64,000 nt of DNA, from positions 2,897,001 through 2,961,000 of the forward strand of contig NZ_CP045302.1 of NCBI RefSeq assembly GCF_009363155.1. Reading direction: 5' to 3'. Both the position numbers and the translations under genes were made by a program. Below the pieces are notes generated by a model. The model ran no database searches. It worked only from the letters and a program-made list of their open reading frames with translations, and was not told where the DNA came from. Shown piece after piece: positions 43,858 through 56,160 of the stretch (within the stretch, counting starts at the first letter, position 1; each line of letters starts with the position of its first letter). Origin of the DNA: Azotobacter salinestris (GTDB taxonomy: Bacteria > Pseudomonadota > Gammaproteobacteria > Pseudomonadales > Pseudomonadaceae).

Positions 43858-46800
43858 ATGGCACTTGACGATCAGCAGATTGCCCGGCGTTTTGCCGCTC
43901 TGGCGCCCGAGTCGCGGCGCGGATTCCTTGCGAAGCTCCAGGACGCCGGTCTCAGCTTCGCCGAACTGCCCATAGTGCCGGCCGAGCGCGGCGGCCCGCT
44001 GCCGCTGTCCTACGCCCAGCGCAGCCTGTGGCTGACCTGGCGGCTGGACCCGGCGAGCCCGGCCTACAACATGCCCGGGGCGCTCCACCTCGAGGGCGTT
44101 CTCGACGTCGGCGCGCTGGAGTCCGCGCTGCAGGTTCTGGTCGAACGGCACGAAGTCCTGCGCACGCTCTATCCCGCGCGCGACGACGGCGAGCCGGAGC
44201 AGCGGATTCTCGCCGGGGTGGCGATCGCGGCTCCGCTCACCGACCTGCGGGCCATGCCGGTCGAGGCGCGGCTGGGGGAGGCGCGGCGCCTGCAGCGGCT
44301 CTTCGCGCAGACGCCGTTCCAGCTCGACGCCGAGCCGCCGCTGCGGGCCGCCCTGTGGCGGCTCGCCGACGACAAGCACGTCCTCGGCCTGTCGCTGCAC
44401 CACATCGCCGGCGACGGCGGCTCGATCCAGGTGCTGTTCGAGGAACTCTTCGCCCTCTACGAGGCCGCCTGCGCCGGGCGTCCGGCGCAGCTCGCGCCGC
44501 TGCCGATCCAGTTCGCCGACTATGCGCTCTGGCAGCGCAACTGGTTCGAGGCGGGCGAGCGCGAGCGTCAGCTGGCGTACTGGTGCGCCCGTCTGGGCAG
44601 CGAGCATCCGCCCACGGCGCTGCCCCTGGACCGGCCGCGCGGCCTGTCGCCCGACTCGCAGGAGGGGCGCCACGAGTTCCGCCTGCCGGCCGCGCTGAGC
44701 GATGGCCTGCGCACGCTGGCGCGCACGCAGAACGCCTCCCTGTTCATGGTGATGCTGGCGCTGCTCAAGCTGACCCTCTACCGCTTCGGCGGCCAGAGCG
44801 ACCTGCGGGTCGGCGCACCGATCGCCAACCGGCAGCGCGCGGAAACCCGCGGGCTGATCGGCTACCTGACCAACGTGCAGGTGCTGCGCACCCGGCTCGA
44901 GCCCACCGGGAGCTTCCGCGCGCTGCTGGCCGCGGTGCGCGAGACGGTGCTCGATGCGCAGGCGCATCCCGACCTGCCCTTCGACCTGCTGGTCGAGGCC
45001 CTGCAGCCCGAGCGGCAGCCCGGCCTGCACCCGCTGTTCCAGGTGAAGTGCACGCAGCAGGACGCGCTGCCGGCGACGCGCAGCGTGGCCGGCCTGGAGG
45101 TCGGCCTAGAGGGCCTGTCGGGCGGGCACGCCCACTTCGACCTGAGCCTGGACTTCACCGACCAGCCGCGCGGCATCCAGGCCGTCCTGGCCTATGCGGC
45201 GGCGCTGTTCGACGCCTCGACCGTCGCCCGTTTCGCCCAGGCCTTCCAGGTCCTCGCCGAGCAGGTGGTCGCCCGGCCTGAGGGCACGCTCGCCGAGCTG
45301 GCGCTCCCCGGCCCGCTGGCGGACCTGCACGGCCCGCGGACCCGCTTTCCGCGCGCCGACGTGATCGACCTGTGGGCGGATGCCGTGGCCCGCGCCCCGC
45401 AGGGCGTGGCCGTGCGCAGTGAGGAGCGCTGCTTCACCTACGCCGAGCTGGACGCCCATGCCGAGTGCCTGGCGGCGCGGCTGATCGCCGAGGGCGCGGG
45501 CCCGGAAACCCGGGTCGGCATCCACGCCGAACGCTCCTGCGAGTTCGTCCTCGGCGTGCTGGCGGCGCTCAAGGCCGGCGCGGCCTACGTGCCGCTCGAT
45601 CCGCAGCTGCCCGCCGAACGCCTGGCCTATCAACTGGCCGACAGTGGCGTGCGCTGGCTGCTGGCCGCCCGCGCGCCGGCCTGGCAACCGGCGGTGCCGG
45701 TGCTCGAGCTGGGCTTCCGGGCCGCCGGGGACCAGGCCGCCGGGGATCAGGCCGCCGGGGACGATCCGGTCGCGCTGCCCGGGCCGCATGCCCAGCAGGC
45801 GGCCTATGTCATCTACACCTCCGGCTCCACCGGCCAGCCCAAGGGCGTGGTGGTCAGCCGCGGCGCGCTGGCCAACTACGTGCAGGCGGTGCTGGCCCGG
45901 CTCGATCTGCCCGAGCTGGCCGGCAACATGGCGATGGTCTCGACCGTCGCCGCGGACCTGGGGCACACGAGCTTCTTCGGCGCGCTGTGCAGCGGACGCA
46001 CCCTGCACCTGATCGACGCCGAGCGGGCCTTCGACCCGGACCGCTTCGGCCGCTACATGAGCGAGCAGCGCATCGACGTGCTGAAGATCGTGCCCAGCCA
46101 TCTGCAGGCGCTGCTGCAGGCGGCCGACCCGGCCGCCGTGCTGCCCCGCCACGCGCTGGTGGTCGGCGGCGAGGCGACCCACTGGCCGTTGCTCGAGCGG
46201 GTCCGCGAACTGCAGCCGCAGTGCCGCGTGCTCAACCACTACGGGCCGACCGAGACCACCGTCGGCGTGCTGACCCAGCCGGCCGAGAGCGCCAGGCGCG
46301 GCGCCGCGACGCTGCCGCTCGGCCGGCCGCTGGCCAACCTCCGGGCGCTGGTCCTCGATCCCGAGCTCAATCCGCTGCCGCAGGGCGTGGCCGGCGAGCT
46401 GTACCTGGGCGGCGCCGGCGTGGCGCGCGGCTACCAGGGGCGTGCGGCGCAGACCGCCGAGCGCTTCGTCGCCAGCCCGTTCGCAGCGGGCGAGCGCCTG
46501 TACCGCACCGGGGACCGGGTGCGGCTGCTGGACGACGGCAGCCTGGAATTCCTGGGCCGGGTGGACGACCAGGTGAAAGTGCGCGGCTACCGGGTAGAGC
46601 TGCGCGAGGTGGCGCAGGCGCTGCAGGCGCACCCCGGCATCGCCGAGGCGGAGGTCGTCGCCCGGGACAGCGAGGACGGACGCACCCAGCTGCATGGCTA
46701 TGTGGTGTCCCGTGGCGGCGCGCCGGTCGATGTCGCCCTGCTGCGCGAGGAGCTGGCGCGGACGCTGCCCGACTACATGGTGCCCGCGGCGATCGTGCAG

Positions 46801-49800
46801 CTCGAAGTCCTGCCGCTGACGGCCAACGGCAAGGTCGACCGCAAGGCCCTGCCCGAGCCGGAAAAGGCCGAAGCGACGCGCCACGAGGCACCCCGGGGCG
46901 AGGTCGAGCAGGCGCTGGCGGAGATCTGGGCGCAGGTGCTGCGCGTGGAGCGCGTCGGTCGCCACGACAACTTCTTCGAGCTCGGCGGCGACTCCATCCT
47001 CACCCTGCAGATCATCGCGCGGGCCAGAAAGCGCGGCCTCAGGTTCACGCCCAAGCAGTTGATGGAGCTGCAGACCGTCGCCGCGCTCGGCGCGGTCACC
47101 GCGCTCGCGGAAAGCGCGGCGCCGGCCCCGGCCCGGGAGGAGGCCGCAGGCGAGGCCTTCGAGCTGTTGCCGGTGCAGCGCTGGTTCTTCGAACAGCGCT
47201 TCGAGGCGCCGCAGCACTGGAACCAGTCGCTGCTGCTGACCGCCACCGAGGCCGTGGACACGGTGCGGCTGCGCCAGGCCGTGGAGCAGGTGGTCGCCCA
47301 TCACGACGCGCTGCGCCTGCGCTTCGACGAACAGCAGGGCGCCTGGCGGCAGCGCTGCGCGGCGGCGCAGGGGGCGAGCTGCTTCGAGCGCGTCGACCTC
47401 GGCGGCGAGCCGCAGGTGGCCGAGGCCATCGGCCGGGCCGCCGACGCCGCCCAGCGCAGCCTGAGCCTGACGCAACCCTTCAAGGCCGTATGGATGGACC
47501 TGGGGCCGGGCCGTTCCGGACGGCTCCTGCTGGTGGCCCATCACCTGGTGGTCGACGGCGTCTCCTGGCGGGTGCTGCTCGAGGACCTGCAGACCGCCTA
47601 CCGCCAGCTGGAGCTGCCGGCGAAGACGACATCGCTCGCCGCCTGGTCGCGGGCGCTGGGCGAGTACGCCCGGAGCGAGGCGCTCAGGGCCGAACTGCCG
47701 TACTGGCAGGCGCTGGCCGGCACGCGCGAGCCCGACCTGCCCGGCGTCGCCGGGGGCAGCAACCGCATGGCCGACGCCCGCAGCGTCGAAGTCACCCTCG
47801 ACGAGGACTTCACCGAGCGCCTGCTGAGCGAGGTGCCGCAGGCCTACCGGACCCAGATCAACGACATCCTGCTCACCGCGCTGGCCCGCACCCTGTGCAC
47901 CTGGGACGGCCGCGACAGCGTGCTGGTCGAGCTGGAAGGCCATGGCCGCGAGGCGCCGGACGACAGCCTCGACCTGTCGCGGACGGTGGGCTGGTTCACC
48001 AGCCTGTTCCCGGTGCGCCTGCAGCCGGGCGCGGGCGATCCGGGCGCCAGCATCAAGGCGGTCAAGGAGCAGCTGCGCCGGGTGCCGAACAAGGGGCTGG
48101 GCTACGGCGTACTGCGCTACCTGAGTGCGGAGGGACGGGCGCTGGCCGAAGGCGCCTACCCGCAGGTGACCTTCAACTACCTGGGCCAGCTCGACCAGAG
48201 CTTCGCCGCCGATGCGCTCTGGCGCCTGGCGCGCGAGAGCGCCGGCGAAGAGCGTGCGCCGTCCGCCCGGCGGCGCACCTGGCTGGAAGTCGGCGCGCTG
48301 ATGCACCGCGGCAGCCTGCGCGTGCGCTGGACCTACAGCTCGGCGATCCACGACGAGGCGACGGTGCGGCGTCTCGCCGAAGGCTTCCAGCGGGAACTGG
48401 AGGAACTGATCGAGCACTGCACCGGCGGAGCCACCGGCATCACGCCCGCCGACTTCCCGCTGGCGGGCGCCAGCCAGGCGCAGCTCGACCGGCTGCCCGT
48501 GGCGCTGGAGAACCTGGCGGACCTCTATCCGCTCTCGCCGATGCAACTGGGCATGCTCTTCCACAGCACCTACGAGCCGAGCGGCACCGCCTACGTCAAC
48601 CAGCTGCGCATCGACATCGACGGCCTCGATCCGGTCCGCTTCAAGGCGGCCTGGCAGGCGCTGTTCGACCGCCACGAGGTGCTGCGCACCGGCTTCGTGC
48701 AGGGCGAGCGCCCGCTGCAGTGGGTCGCCCGATCGCTGGGGGTGCCGCTGGCGATGCAGGACTGGTGCGGGCGCGCCGACCAGGCGCAGGCGCTCGACGC
48801 CCTGGCCCGGGCCGAACTCGAGCGCGGCTTCGATCTGGCCGCCCCGCCCCTGATGCGGCTGGTGCTGGTGCGGACCGCGACCGACCGGCATCACCTCGTC
48901 TGGACCCGCCACCACCTGCTGCTCGACGGCTGGAGCACCTCGCGCCTGCTGGCGGAGGTGCTCGGAGCCTACGCGGGGCTGCCCGCGCCGGCGCAGGGCG
49001 GTCGCTTCCGTGACTACATCGCCTGGCTGCAGGCGCGGAACCTTGCCGCTTCGGAACACTACTGGCGCAGCCTGACGGCGGCCATCGACGAGCCCACCCG
49101 ACTGGCCGCCGCACTGCGCCAGCCCGCGGGCGGCGAGGGCCATCTGCTCCACCGTCAGGTGTTCGACAGCGCCGAGACCGCACGCCTGGCGGAGTTCGCA
49201 AGGACCCAGCGGGTGACCGTCAATACCCTGGTGCAGGCCGCCTGGGCCTTGCTGCTGCAGCGCTACACCGGACAGGAGGTGGTGTGCTTCGGGGCGACGA
49301 CCGCCGGCCGGCCGGTGGACCTGCCCGGGGCCGAGCAGATGCTGGGCCTGTTCATCAACACCCTCCCGGTCGTCGCGGCAGCGCAGCCGCAGCAGCGCAT
49401 CGGCCAGTGGCTGCGCGATCTGCAGGCGCAGAACACCTCCTCGCGGGAGCACGAGCACACGCCGCTGTTCGAGATCCAGCGCTGGGCCGGCGTCGGCGGC
49501 CAGGGCCTGTTCGACAGCATCGTGGTGTTCGAGAACTACCCGGTGGACGAGGCGCTGCGCCAGGCGGGCGACCGCCAGCTGCGCTTCGCCATGCGCGAGA
49601 GCCGCGAGGAAACCAACTACCCGATGACCCTGACGGTGCATCTCGGCCAGACCCTGGACATCGAGTACGCCTTCCAGGGCCAGTGCTTCTCGTCCGCGCA
49701 GGTCGGAGAACTGGCCGGACACCTGCACGGCCTGCTGCTTGCACTGGCCGGGAACGCGGAGCAGTGCCTGGGCGACCTCGATATCCTGAGCGAAGCCGAG

Positions 49801-51648
49801 CGGGCGCAGCTGCGCCAGTGGAGCGAGAACCCGCAGCAGCACCCGGACGCCGAGCCGGTGCACCGCCTCTTCGAGCGGCAGGTGCGCGCGCGCCCGGACG
49901 CGCCGGCGCTGGTCTTCGGCGACGAAGCGCTGAGCTACGCCGAGCTCAACCGCCGGGCCAACCGCCTGGCGCACCGGCTGATCGCCCTGGGCGTCGCCCC
50001 CGAGACGCGGGTGGGGATCTTCGTCGAGCGCTCGGTCGAGATGGTGGTGGGCCTGTTGGCCATCGTCAAGGCCGGCGGCGCCTACGTGCCGCTCGACCCG
50101 GACCACCCCGACGAGCGCCTGGCCTGGATGGTCGAGGCCAGCGGCATCGGCCTGCTGCTCGCCCAGCGCCATCTGGGCGGGCGCCTTCCCGCCAGCCAGA
50201 CGCTGAGCGTGCTGGCGCTGGATAGCCTCGACCTCGCCGGCGAGCCCGAATACGACCCGCAGGTCGCGCTGCACGGCGACAACCTCGCCTACGTGATCTA
50301 CACCTCCGGCTCCACCGGCCGGCCCAAGGGTGCGGCCAACCGGCACCGCGCGCTGTACAACCGGCTGGCCTGGATGCAGGAGGCCTACCGGCTCGACGCG
50401 TCGGACACCGTCTTGCAGAAGACCCCGTTCGGCTTCGACGTCTCGGTCTGGGAGTTCTTCTGGCCGCTGATGGTCGGCGCGCGGCTGGCCGTCGCCCGGC
50501 CGGGCGAGCACCGCGACCCGGGGCGGCTGGTCGAGGCGATCGGCCGCTACGGGGTGACCACGCTGCACTTCGTGCCCTCGATGCTGCAGGCGTTTCTGGC
50601 GCACGAGGGCATCGAGGCCTGCACCAGCCTCTCGCGCATCCTCTGCAGCGGCGAGGCGCTGCCGGCCGAGGCGCAGAACGCGGTGTTCCGGCGCCTGCCG
50701 CAGGCGGCGCTGTACAACCTCTACGGCCCGACCGAGGCGGCCATCGACGTCACCCACTGGAGCTGCCGCGCCGACGGGCAGAGCCAGGTGCCGATCGGCC
50801 GGCCGATCAGCGGCATCCAGACCCATGTGCTGGATGCGGCGCTGAACCCGGTGCCGCCGGGGGTGGCCGGCGAGCTGTACCTGGGCGGCATCGGCCTGGG
50901 CCGCGGCTACCTGAACCGGCCCGGGCTGAGCGCCGAGCGCTTCGTGGCCGATCCGTTCGGCACGGGCGAGCGGCTCTATCGCAGCGGCGACCTGGTGCGC
51001 TGGAACATGGAGGGCCAGCTGGAGTACCTGGGACGTCTCGACCACCAGGTGAAGATCCGCGGCCTGCGCATCGAGCTGGGCGAGATCGAGGCGCAACTGC
51101 TGGCCCAGCCGGCGGTGCGCGAGGCGGTGGTGGTGGCCCAGGAGGGGCCGGGCGGGGCGCGGCTGGTGGGCTATGTGGCGGGACAGGGCCTCGATGGCAA
51201 TGTGCTGCGCGAGCGGCTCGGCCGGACGCTGCCGGACTACATGGTGCCGGGCGCCCTGGTGGTGCTGGAGGCCCTGCCGCTGAACGCCAACGGCAAGGTC
51301 GACCGCAAGGCGCTGCCGGCGCCGGAGCAGGCCGGCGAGCGGGGCTACGAGGTGCCGCAGGGCGAGGCGGAAGAGGCGCTGGCGGCGATCTGGGCCGAGG
51401 TGCTGGGCGTCGAGCGGGTGGGCCGCCACGACAACTTCTTCGAGCTGGGCGGGCATTCCCTGCTGGCGGTGCAAATGGCGGCCCGCGCGCAACGCACCCT
51501 GCATGTGCAACTGATGGTGCAGGACGTGTTCCGGCGCCCGACCGTGCAGGAGCTCGCCGCGCAGCTTGCCGAACAACCCCGGGAGGACGCCATGGCGCAG
51601 TCGTTCTCGGAGATCGATGCCTTCATCGACAGCCTGGAGAGCGCCTGA
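43858..51648 (+). CDS. NRPS bimodule C-A(Asp)-PCP-E-C-A(Ser)-PCP
   Basis: A 2596-aa protein. Module one has C (HHIAGDG from His181), A ([11 protein letters not shown] from Tyr653) and PCP Ser1046. The E domain follows, with HHLVVDG from His1228 and intact EGHGRE and [11 protein letters not shown]. Module two has C (HHLLLDG from His1685), A ([11 protein letters not shown] from Tyr2148) and PCP Ser2534. Codes read by eye are DLTKVGHVGK (aspartate) and DVWHLSLIDK (serine). The E domain predicts a D-configured Asp-type residue, which the TauD enzyme at 29215 may hydroxylate. Module one contains a small tandem repeat at 45721. Confidence 0.93.
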   Translation: MALDDQQIARRFAALAPESRRGFLAKLQDAGLSFAELPIVPAERGGPLPLSYAQRSLWLTWRLDPASPAYNMPGALHLEGVLDVGALESALQVLVERHEVLRTLYPARDDGEPEQRILAGVAIAAPLTDLRAMPVEARLGEARRLQRLFAQTPFQLDAEPPLRAALWRLADDKHVLGLSLHHIAGDGGSIQVLFEELFALYEAACAGRPAQLAPLPIQFADYALWQRNWFEAGERERQLAYWCARLGSEHPPTALPLDRPRGLSPDSQEGRHEFRLPAALSDGLRTLARTQNASLFMVMLALLKLTLYRFGGQSDLRVGAPIANRQRAETRGLIGYLTNVQVLRTRLEPTGSFRALLAAVRETVLDAQAHPDLPFDLLVEALQPERQPGLHPLFQVKCTQQDALPATRSVAGLEVGLEGLSGGHAHFDLSLDFTDQPRGIQAVLAYAAALFDASTVARFAQAFQVLAEQVVARPEGTLAELALPGPLADLHGPRTRFPRADVIDLWADAVARAPQGVAVRSEERCFTYAELDAHAECLAARLIAEGAGPETRVGIHAERSCEFVLGVLAALKAGAAYVPLDPQLPAERLAYQLADSGVRWLLAARAPAWQPAVPVLELGFRAAGDQAAGDQAAGDDPVALPGPHAQQAAYVIYTSGSTGQPKGVVVSRGALANYVQAVLARLDLPELAGNMAMVSTVAADLGHTSFFGALCSGRTLHLIDAERAFDPDRFGRYMSEQRIDVLKIVPSHLQALLQAADPAAVLPRHALVVGGEATHWPLLERVRELQPQCRVLNHYGPTETTVGVLTQPAESARRGAATLPLGRPLANLRALVLDPELNPLPQGVAGELYLGGAGVARGYQGRAAQTAERFVASPFAAGERLYRTGDRVRLLDDGSLEFLGRVDDQVKVRGYRVELREVAQALQAHPGIAEAEVVARDSEDGRTQLHGYVVSRGGAPVDVALLREELARTLPDYMVPAAIVQLEVLPLTANGKVDRKALPEPEKAEATRHEAPRGEVEQALAEIWAQVLRVERVGRHDNFFELGGDSILTLQIIARARKRGLRFTPKQLMELQTVAALGAVTALAESAAPAPAREEAAGEAFELLPVQRWFFEQRFEAPQHWNQSLLLTATEAVDTVRLRQAVEQVVAHHDALRLRFDEQQGAWRQRCAAAQGASCFERVDLGGEPQVAEAIGRAADAAQRSLSLTQPFKAVWMDLGPGRSGRLLLVAHHLVVDGVSWRVLLEDLQTAYRQLELPAKTTSLAAWSRALGEYARSEALRAELPYWQALAGTREPDLPGVAGGSNRMADARSVEVTLDEDFTERLLSEVPQAYRTQINDILLTALARTLCTWDGRDSVLVELEGHGREAPDDSLDLSRTVGWFTSLFPVRLQPGAGDPGASIKAVKEQLRRVPNKGLGYGVLRYLSAEGRALAEGAYPQVTFNYLGQLDQSFAADALWRLARESAGEERAPSARRRTWLEVGALMHRGSLRVRWTYSSAIHDEATVRRLAEGFQRELEELIEHCTGGATGITPADFPLAGASQAQLDRLPVALENLADLYPLSPMQLGMLFHSTYEPSGTAYVNQLRIDIDGLDPVRFKAAWQALFDRHEVLRTGFVQGERPLQWVARSLGVPLAMQDWCGRADQAQALDALARAELERGFDLAAPPLMRLVLVRTATDRHHLVWTRHHLLLDGWSTSRLLAEVLGAYAGLPAPAQGGRFRDYIAWLQARNLAASEHYWRSLTAAIDEPTRLAAALRQPAGGEGHLLHRQVFDSAETARLAEFARTQRVTVNTLVQAAWALLLQRYTGQEVVCFGATTAGRPVDLPGAEQMLGLFINTLPVVAAAQPQQRIGQWLRDLQAQNTSSREHEHTPLFEIQRWAGVGGQGLFDSIVVFENYPVDEALRQAGDRQLRFAMRESREETNYPMTLTVHLGQTLDIEYAFQGQCFSSAQVGELAGHLHGLLLALAGNAEQCLGDLDILSEAERAQLRQWSENPQQHPDAEPVHRLFERQVRARPDAPALVFGDEALSYAELNRRANRLAHRLIALGVAPETRVGIFVERSVEMVVGLLAIVKAGGAYVPLDPDHPDERLAWMVEASGIGLLLAQRHLGGRLPASQTLSVLALDSLDLAGEPEYDPQVALHGDNLAYVIYTSGSTGRPKGAANRHRALYNRLAWMQEAYRLDASDTVLQKTPFGFDVSVWEFFWPLMVGARLAVARPGEHRDPGRLVEAIGRYGVTTLHFVPSMLQAFLAHEGIEACTSLSRILCSGEALPAEAQNAVFRRLPQAALYNLYGPTEAAIDVTHWSCRADGQSQVPIGRPISGIQTHVLDAALNPVPPGVAGELYLGGIGLGRGYLNRPGLSAERFVADPFGTGERLYRSGDLVRWNMEGQLEYLGRLDHQVKIRGLRIELGEIEAQLLAQPAVREAVVVAQEGPGGARLVGYVAGQGLDGNVLRERLGRTLPDYMVPGALVVLEALPLNANGKVDRKALPAPEQAGERGYEVPQGEAEEALAAIWAEVLGVERVGRHDNFFELGGHSLLAVQMAARAQRTLHVQLMVQDVFRRPTVQELAAQLAEQPREDAMAQSFSEIDAFIDSLESA
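45721..45765 (+). repeat. Three-copy 15-bp in-frame tandem repeat in an A domain
   Basis: Unit GCCGCCGGGGACCAG, repeated three times with small changes in the last copy, encoding [15 protein letters not shown]. It lies just before the ATP loop of the Asp-activating domain, in what should be a surface loop. It can change length by slippage without breaking the frame. Confidence 0.9.
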
Positions 51649-54600
51649 TGGACAACGCACTGACCCACCGCATCGCCGAGCGCTTTTCCCAGCTGACGCC
51701 CGAGCAGCGTCGCGCGGTCTACCGGAAGATCCGCGCCGAGGGGCTCGGCATCGGTCAGTTCCCCGTGCTGGCCCGCGACGCCTCGCTCTGGAGCCGCTGT
51801 CCGCTTTCCCACGCCCAGGCGCGGCAATGGTTCCTCTGGCAACTGGACCCCGGGAGCACGGCGTACCACATCTCGGGCGCCCTGCGGCTCAAGGGGCAAC
51901 TGGATGTGCAGGCGCTGAGGGCGAGCTTTGCGGCGCTGGTGGCCCGCCACGAGGCACTGCGCACCCTGTTCCGGGTCGATGCCGGGGGAGTGGCCGAGCA
52001 GCTCGTCCGCGAGGGCGCCGAGGTCGGGATCGAGACGATCGAACTCGATGGGGGCGACGCCGGCGAGCGCGAGGTCCGGCTGCGGGAGACGGCCCGGCGC
52101 CTCTGCGACACGCCCTTCGACCTGAGCGGCGGTCCGCTGCTGCGGGTGGGGCTGATCCGCGTGGCGGCCGACGAGCACGTGCTGGTGGTGGTGATGCACC
52201 ACATCGTGTCGGACGAGTGGTCGCTGAAGATCATCGTCGACGAGTTCGTCGCGCACTACCGGGCCTGCCTGCGCGGCGAGGCGCCGCAACTGCCGGCGCT
52301 GGCGGTCCAGTACGCCGACTATGCGGTATGGCAGCGGAACTGGCTGGAGGCGGGCGAGCGGGAGCGGCAGCTCGAATACTGGAAGGCGCAGCTGGGCGAC
52401 GAGCACCCGGCGCTGCAGTTGCCGGCCGACCATCCGCGGCGCGCCGACGGCCGCTATCGGGCGGCACGGCATGGCTTCGTGCTGCCGCCGGCGCTGGTGC
52501 AGGGTCTGCACCAGCGCGCCCGGGCCGAGGGCGCGACGCTGTTCATGGTGCTGCTGGCCGGCTTCCAGGTGCTGCTGCACCGCTACACCGGCCAGACGGA
52601 CATCCGCGTCGGCGTGCCGATCGCCAACCGCCACCGGGTAGAGACCGAGGGCCTGGTTGGGGTCTTCGTGAACACCCAGGTGCTGCGCAATCGCATGCAC
52701 GGCCGCATGAGTCTGGACGAGGTGCTGGCGCAGACCCGGGAGGCGGCGCTGGGCGCCCAGGCGCACCAGGACCTGCCCTTCGAGCAACTGGTCGAGGCGC
52801 TGCACCCCGAGCGCAGCCTGAGCGCCAATCCGCTGTTCCAGGTGATGTTCAACCATCTGCGCGAGGACTTCCGGGCCCTGGAGCAGTTGCCCGGACTCGG
52901 CCTGGAGGACTATGCGCTGGGCGAGCGGGCAGCACAGTTCGAGCTGACGCTGGACACCAGCGAGCGTTCCGACGGGCAGGTCCAGGCGCACTTCAACTAT
53001 GCCGCGGAGCTGTTCGAGGCGCAGACCGTCGAGCGGCTGGCGGGCCACTACCTGGCGGTGCTGCAGGCGCTCGCCGAGCAACCCGGACAGGCGGTCGGCG
53101 ACCTGGCCTTGCTGAATGCGGCCGAGCAGGCGCAACTGCACCAGTGGGGCGTGGACGAGCGCTGCTATCCGAACGCCGAGCCGGTGCACCGCCTGTTCGA
53201 GCGGCGGGTGCGCGAGCGGCCGCAGGCCACGGCGCTGATCTTCGACGAAACCCGGCTGAGCTATGCCGAACTCAACCGCCGGGCCAACCGCCTGGCGCAC
53301 CGGCTGATCGGGATGGGTGTCGCCCCCGAGACCCGGGTAGGGATCTTCGTCGAGCGTTCGGTGGAGATGATCGTGGGCCTTCTGGCCATCCTCAAGGCCG
53401 GCGGCGCCTACGTGCCGCTCGACCCGGACTATCCCGACGAGCGCCTGGCCTGGATGGTCGAGGACAGCGGCATCGGCCTGCTGCTCACCCAGAGCCATCT
53501 GGGCGAGCGCATTCCGGACAGCCAAATGCTGAGCGTGCTGGCGCTGGATACCCTCGACTTCGCCGGCGAGCCCGAACACGACCCGCAGGTCGCGCTGCAC
53601 GGCGACAGCCTGGTCTACGTGATCTACACCTCAGGCTCCACCGGCCGGCCCAAGGGCGCGGCCAACCGGCACCGCTCGCTCTACAGCTGCATGCTCTGGA
53701 TGCAGGAGACCTACAAGCTGACGGAGGCCGACACCGTACTGCACAAGGCGCCGTTCGGCTTCGACGTCTCGGTCTGGGAAATCTTCTGGCCGCTGACCGC
53801 CGGCGTGTCCCTGGTGGTGGCCAGGCCGGGCGACCAGCGCGACCCGGCACGGATCGTGGAATTGATCCGCCAGCACCAGATCACCACCCTCAATTTCGTG
53901 CCCTCGATGCTGCAGGCCTTCCTCGCGCACGAGGGCATCGAAACCGAGACGCGCCTCAGGCACGTCATCTGCGGCGGAGAGGCGATGCCGGCGGCGACCC
54001 AGCACGAGGCGCTGGAGCGCCTGGAGGGCGTGAGCCTGCAGAACCTCTACGGCCCGACCGAGGCGGCCATCCATGTGACTCAGTGGACCTGCCGCGACGA
54101 CGGGCAGAGCCTGGTGCCGATCGGCCGGCCGATCAGCGGCATCCGCACCCTGGTGCTGGATGCGGCGCTGAGCCCAGTGCCACCGGGGGTGGCCGGCGAG
54201 CTGTACCTAGGCGGCATCGGCCTGGGCCGTGGCTATCTGAACCGGCCCGGCCTGACCGCTGAGCGCTTCGTGGCCGACCCGTTCGGCACGGGCGAGCGGC
54301 TGTACCGCACCGGCGACCTGGTGCGCTGGAACATGGAGGGCCAGCTGGAGTACCTGGGGCGTCTCGACCACCAGGTGAAGATCCGCGGCCTGCGCATCGA
54401 ACTGGGCGAGGTCGAGGCGCAACTGCTGGCCCAGCCGGAGGTGCGCGAGGCGGTGGTGGTGGCCCAGGAAGGGCCGGGCGGGGCGCGGCTGGTGGGCTAC
54501 GTGGCGGGACGGGACATCGACGCCGGCACGCTGCGCGAGCGGCTCGGCCGGGGGCTGCCGGACTACATGGTGCCGGGCGCCCTGGTGGTGCTCGAGGCCC

Positions 54601-55739
54601 TGCCGCTGAACGCCAACGGCAAGGTCGACCGCAAGGCGTTGCCCGCGCCGGAGCTGGTGGGCGAGCGGGCCTACGAGCCACCGCAGGGGGCGGTCGAGGA
54701 GGCGCTGGCGGCGATCTGGGCCGAGGTGCTGGGCATCGGGCGCGTGGGTCGCCACGACAACTTCTTCGAGCTGGGCGGGCATTCCCTGCTGGCGCTGCGC
54801 ACGATCCAGCAGATGCGCCAGCGCCTCCCCGGCGTGCCGCTCGGCCTGAAGGATCTGTACGCCCATCCCACCATCGCCTGGCTCGCCGCACGCCGCGGGC
54901 CGGTGAAGGCGGTCCGCCTGAACGCGGCGCTCGGCGCGCGCCCGCCGTTGTTTCTCATCCACGACGGCTGGGGCAGCGTGCTGGACTATACCGGGCTGGC
55001 GAAGTCCCTAGCGGGCGCCTGCACGGTGGTGGGCGTGCCGTACAGCCACGTCCGGGCGGGGGCGCAGGCGCCGCAGGACCTGCTCGACCTGGCGCGGCTG
55101 CATGCCGCGACGCTCAAGGAGTTCCAGCCCGAGGGTCCGTTCCGGATCTGCGGCTGGTCGCTGGGCGGCGCCGTCGCGCCCCTGGTGGCGGGGCTGCTGG
55201 AGCGCGAGGGGCGGGAGGTCCAATTCGTCGGGGTCGTCGATCCCTATGTACAGGCTCCCGAGCAGGCGCCGGCGACTTCCCTGGTCGACGATCTCAAGGG
55301 CTTCTTCGCGATCCTGCTGCCCGCGTCCCTGCACGACGGCATGCTGCGCGACGAAGCCGTTCGCGACAGGCTCGCGGCGTGTGTCGAGGAGACCGGTTCG
55401 CTCGAGGCGCTCGTCGACCTGGTGCTCTCCAGGGTCGACCGGGAACAGCTGCACGAGTACGGCATGCTGACCAGCGAGGAGCTGGTCGAGATGTTCGTGA
55501 CGGCGCGTGCCCTGGCCCGGATCGCGGCGGCGCCGTTCGTTCCGGAGCCGCTTCGCGCGCCGGTGACGGCCTGGTGGTCCGCAGCGCGCGGGGAGGCGGA
55601 GATACGCCGCTTCTCCGCGTGGCTGGGCGTCGGGGCCCGGCACGACTGCCGGATCGAGACGGACCATCTGCGCATCGTCCGCGCGCCGAAGCTCGTCTCC
55701 GATCTGCTGGCGCAACTGCAGTCCGACCGGCAGGACTGA
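51648..55739 (+). CDS. Terminal NRPS module C-A-PCP-TE
   Basis: A 1363-aa protein. C has HHIVSDE from His184, with Glu in place of the usual Gly. The A domain has [11 protein letters not shown] from Tyr660, the PCP has Ser1046 in GGHSLL and the thioesterase (about 1100-1350) has Ser1171 in GWSLGG. The specificity residues DVWNIGLIHK do not match a code I can name; with an ornithine N5-monooxygenase and two acyl-transfer enzymes in the cluster, N5-acyl-N5-hydroxyornithine is the best guess. The TE releases the chain by hydrolysis or cyclisation. The ATG overlaps the previous stop (TGATG-like overlap by one base). Confidence 0.92.
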   Translation: MDNALTHRIAERFSQLTPEQRRAVYRKIRAEGLGIGQFPVLARDASLWSRCPLSHAQARQWFLWQLDPGSTAYHISGALRLKGQLDVQALRASFAALVARHEALRTLFRVDAGGVAEQLVREGAEVGIETIELDGGDAGEREVRLRETARRLCDTPFDLSGGPLLRVGLIRVAADEHVLVVVMHHIVSDEWSLKIIVDEFVAHYRACLRGEAPQLPALAVQYADYAVWQRNWLEAGERERQLEYWKAQLGDEHPALQLPADHPRRADGRYRAARHGFVLPPALVQGLHQRARAEGATLFMVLLAGFQVLLHRYTGQTDIRVGVPIANRHRVETEGLVGVFVNTQVLRNRMHGRMSLDEVLAQTREAALGAQAHQDLPFEQLVEALHPERSLSANPLFQVMFNHLREDFRALEQLPGLGLEDYALGERAAQFELTLDTSERSDGQVQAHFNYAAELFEAQTVERLAGHYLAVLQALAEQPGQAVGDLALLNAAEQAQLHQWGVDERCYPNAEPVHRLFERRVRERPQATALIFDETRLSYAELNRRANRLAHRLIGMGVAPETRVGIFVERSVEMIVGLLAILKAGGAYVPLDPDYPDERLAWMVEDSGIGLLLTQSHLGERIPDSQMLSVLALDTLDFAGEPEHDPQVALHGDSLVYVIYTSGSTGRPKGAANRHRSLYSCMLWMQETYKLTEADTVLHKAPFGFDVSVWEIFWPLTAGVSLVVARPGDQRDPARIVELIRQHQITTLNFVPSMLQAFLAHEGIETETRLRHVICGGEAMPAATQHEALERLEGVSLQNLYGPTEAAIHVTQWTCRDDGQSLVPIGRPISGIRTLVLDAALSPVPPGVAGELYLGGIGLGRGYLNRPGLTAERFVADPFGTGERLYRTGDLVRWNMEGQLEYLGRLDHQVKIRGLRIELGEVEAQLLAQPEVREAVVVAQEGPGGARLVGYVAGRDIDAGTLRERLGRGLPDYMVPGALVVLEALPLNANGKVDRKALPAPELVGERAYEPPQGAVEEALAAIWAEVLGIGRVGRHDNFFELGGHSLLALRTIQQMRQRLPGVPLGLKDLYAHPTIAWLAARRGPVKAVRLNAALGARPPLFLIHDGWGSVLDYTGLAKSLAGACTVVGVPYSHVRAGAQAPQDLLDLARLHAATLKEFQPEGPFRICGWSLGGAVAPLVAGLLEREGREVQFVGVVDPYVQAPEQAPATSLVDDLKGFFAILLPASLHDGMLRDEAVRDRLAACVEETGSLEALVDLVLSRVDREQLHEYGMLTSEELVEMFVTARALARIAAAPFVPEPLRAPVTAWWSAARGEAEIRRFSAWLGVGARHDCRIETDHLRIVRAPKLVSDLLAQLQSDRQD

Positions 55740-56160
55740 CGCGCCATTGCCGGGCGGTTTCCTGTCCCTCTCGGGCAAGGGATCGTCCGGCCCGAAGTGG
55801 CAGACCTGCGTGGCGGGCCGGCTCTTATCCCCGCCGATTCCCTTTCTCGCACCCCGCAGCGTGCCCGCCATTCCCCATGCACGGATTGCTCCCCGCCGGG
55901 GAGAGGGCGCCGAGAGCCGCCATGCCCAAAACGCTGTAGCGGTGATCCTTAGTCCAGAAAACTTTCAGACCTTGCCGGGGCGCTGTCCGATGGCGCCCGG
56001 AGGCTTTCCGTCGCCCATGGCGAAAGCCACGCCCAGGCATCGGGGTAGCGGGTCTGTCGGATCGGGCAGGAAGGGGAGCGGGGGAGGGAGTAGGAGGGGC
56101 CGGCAGCGCGGGCGCTGCCGGATCTGGAGGGCGCGGGCCGGCTGGCGGCCCGCGGTCCGG
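55740..56160. other. Convergent intergenic region
   Basis: 421 bp between the end of the NRPS operon and the end of the TonB receptor gene. The only clear structure is a hairpin CCGGCAGCG/CGCTGCCGG (56100-56108 and 56113-56121) near the receptor stop, without a T-run. No gene or promoter element was recognised. Confidence 0.5.
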
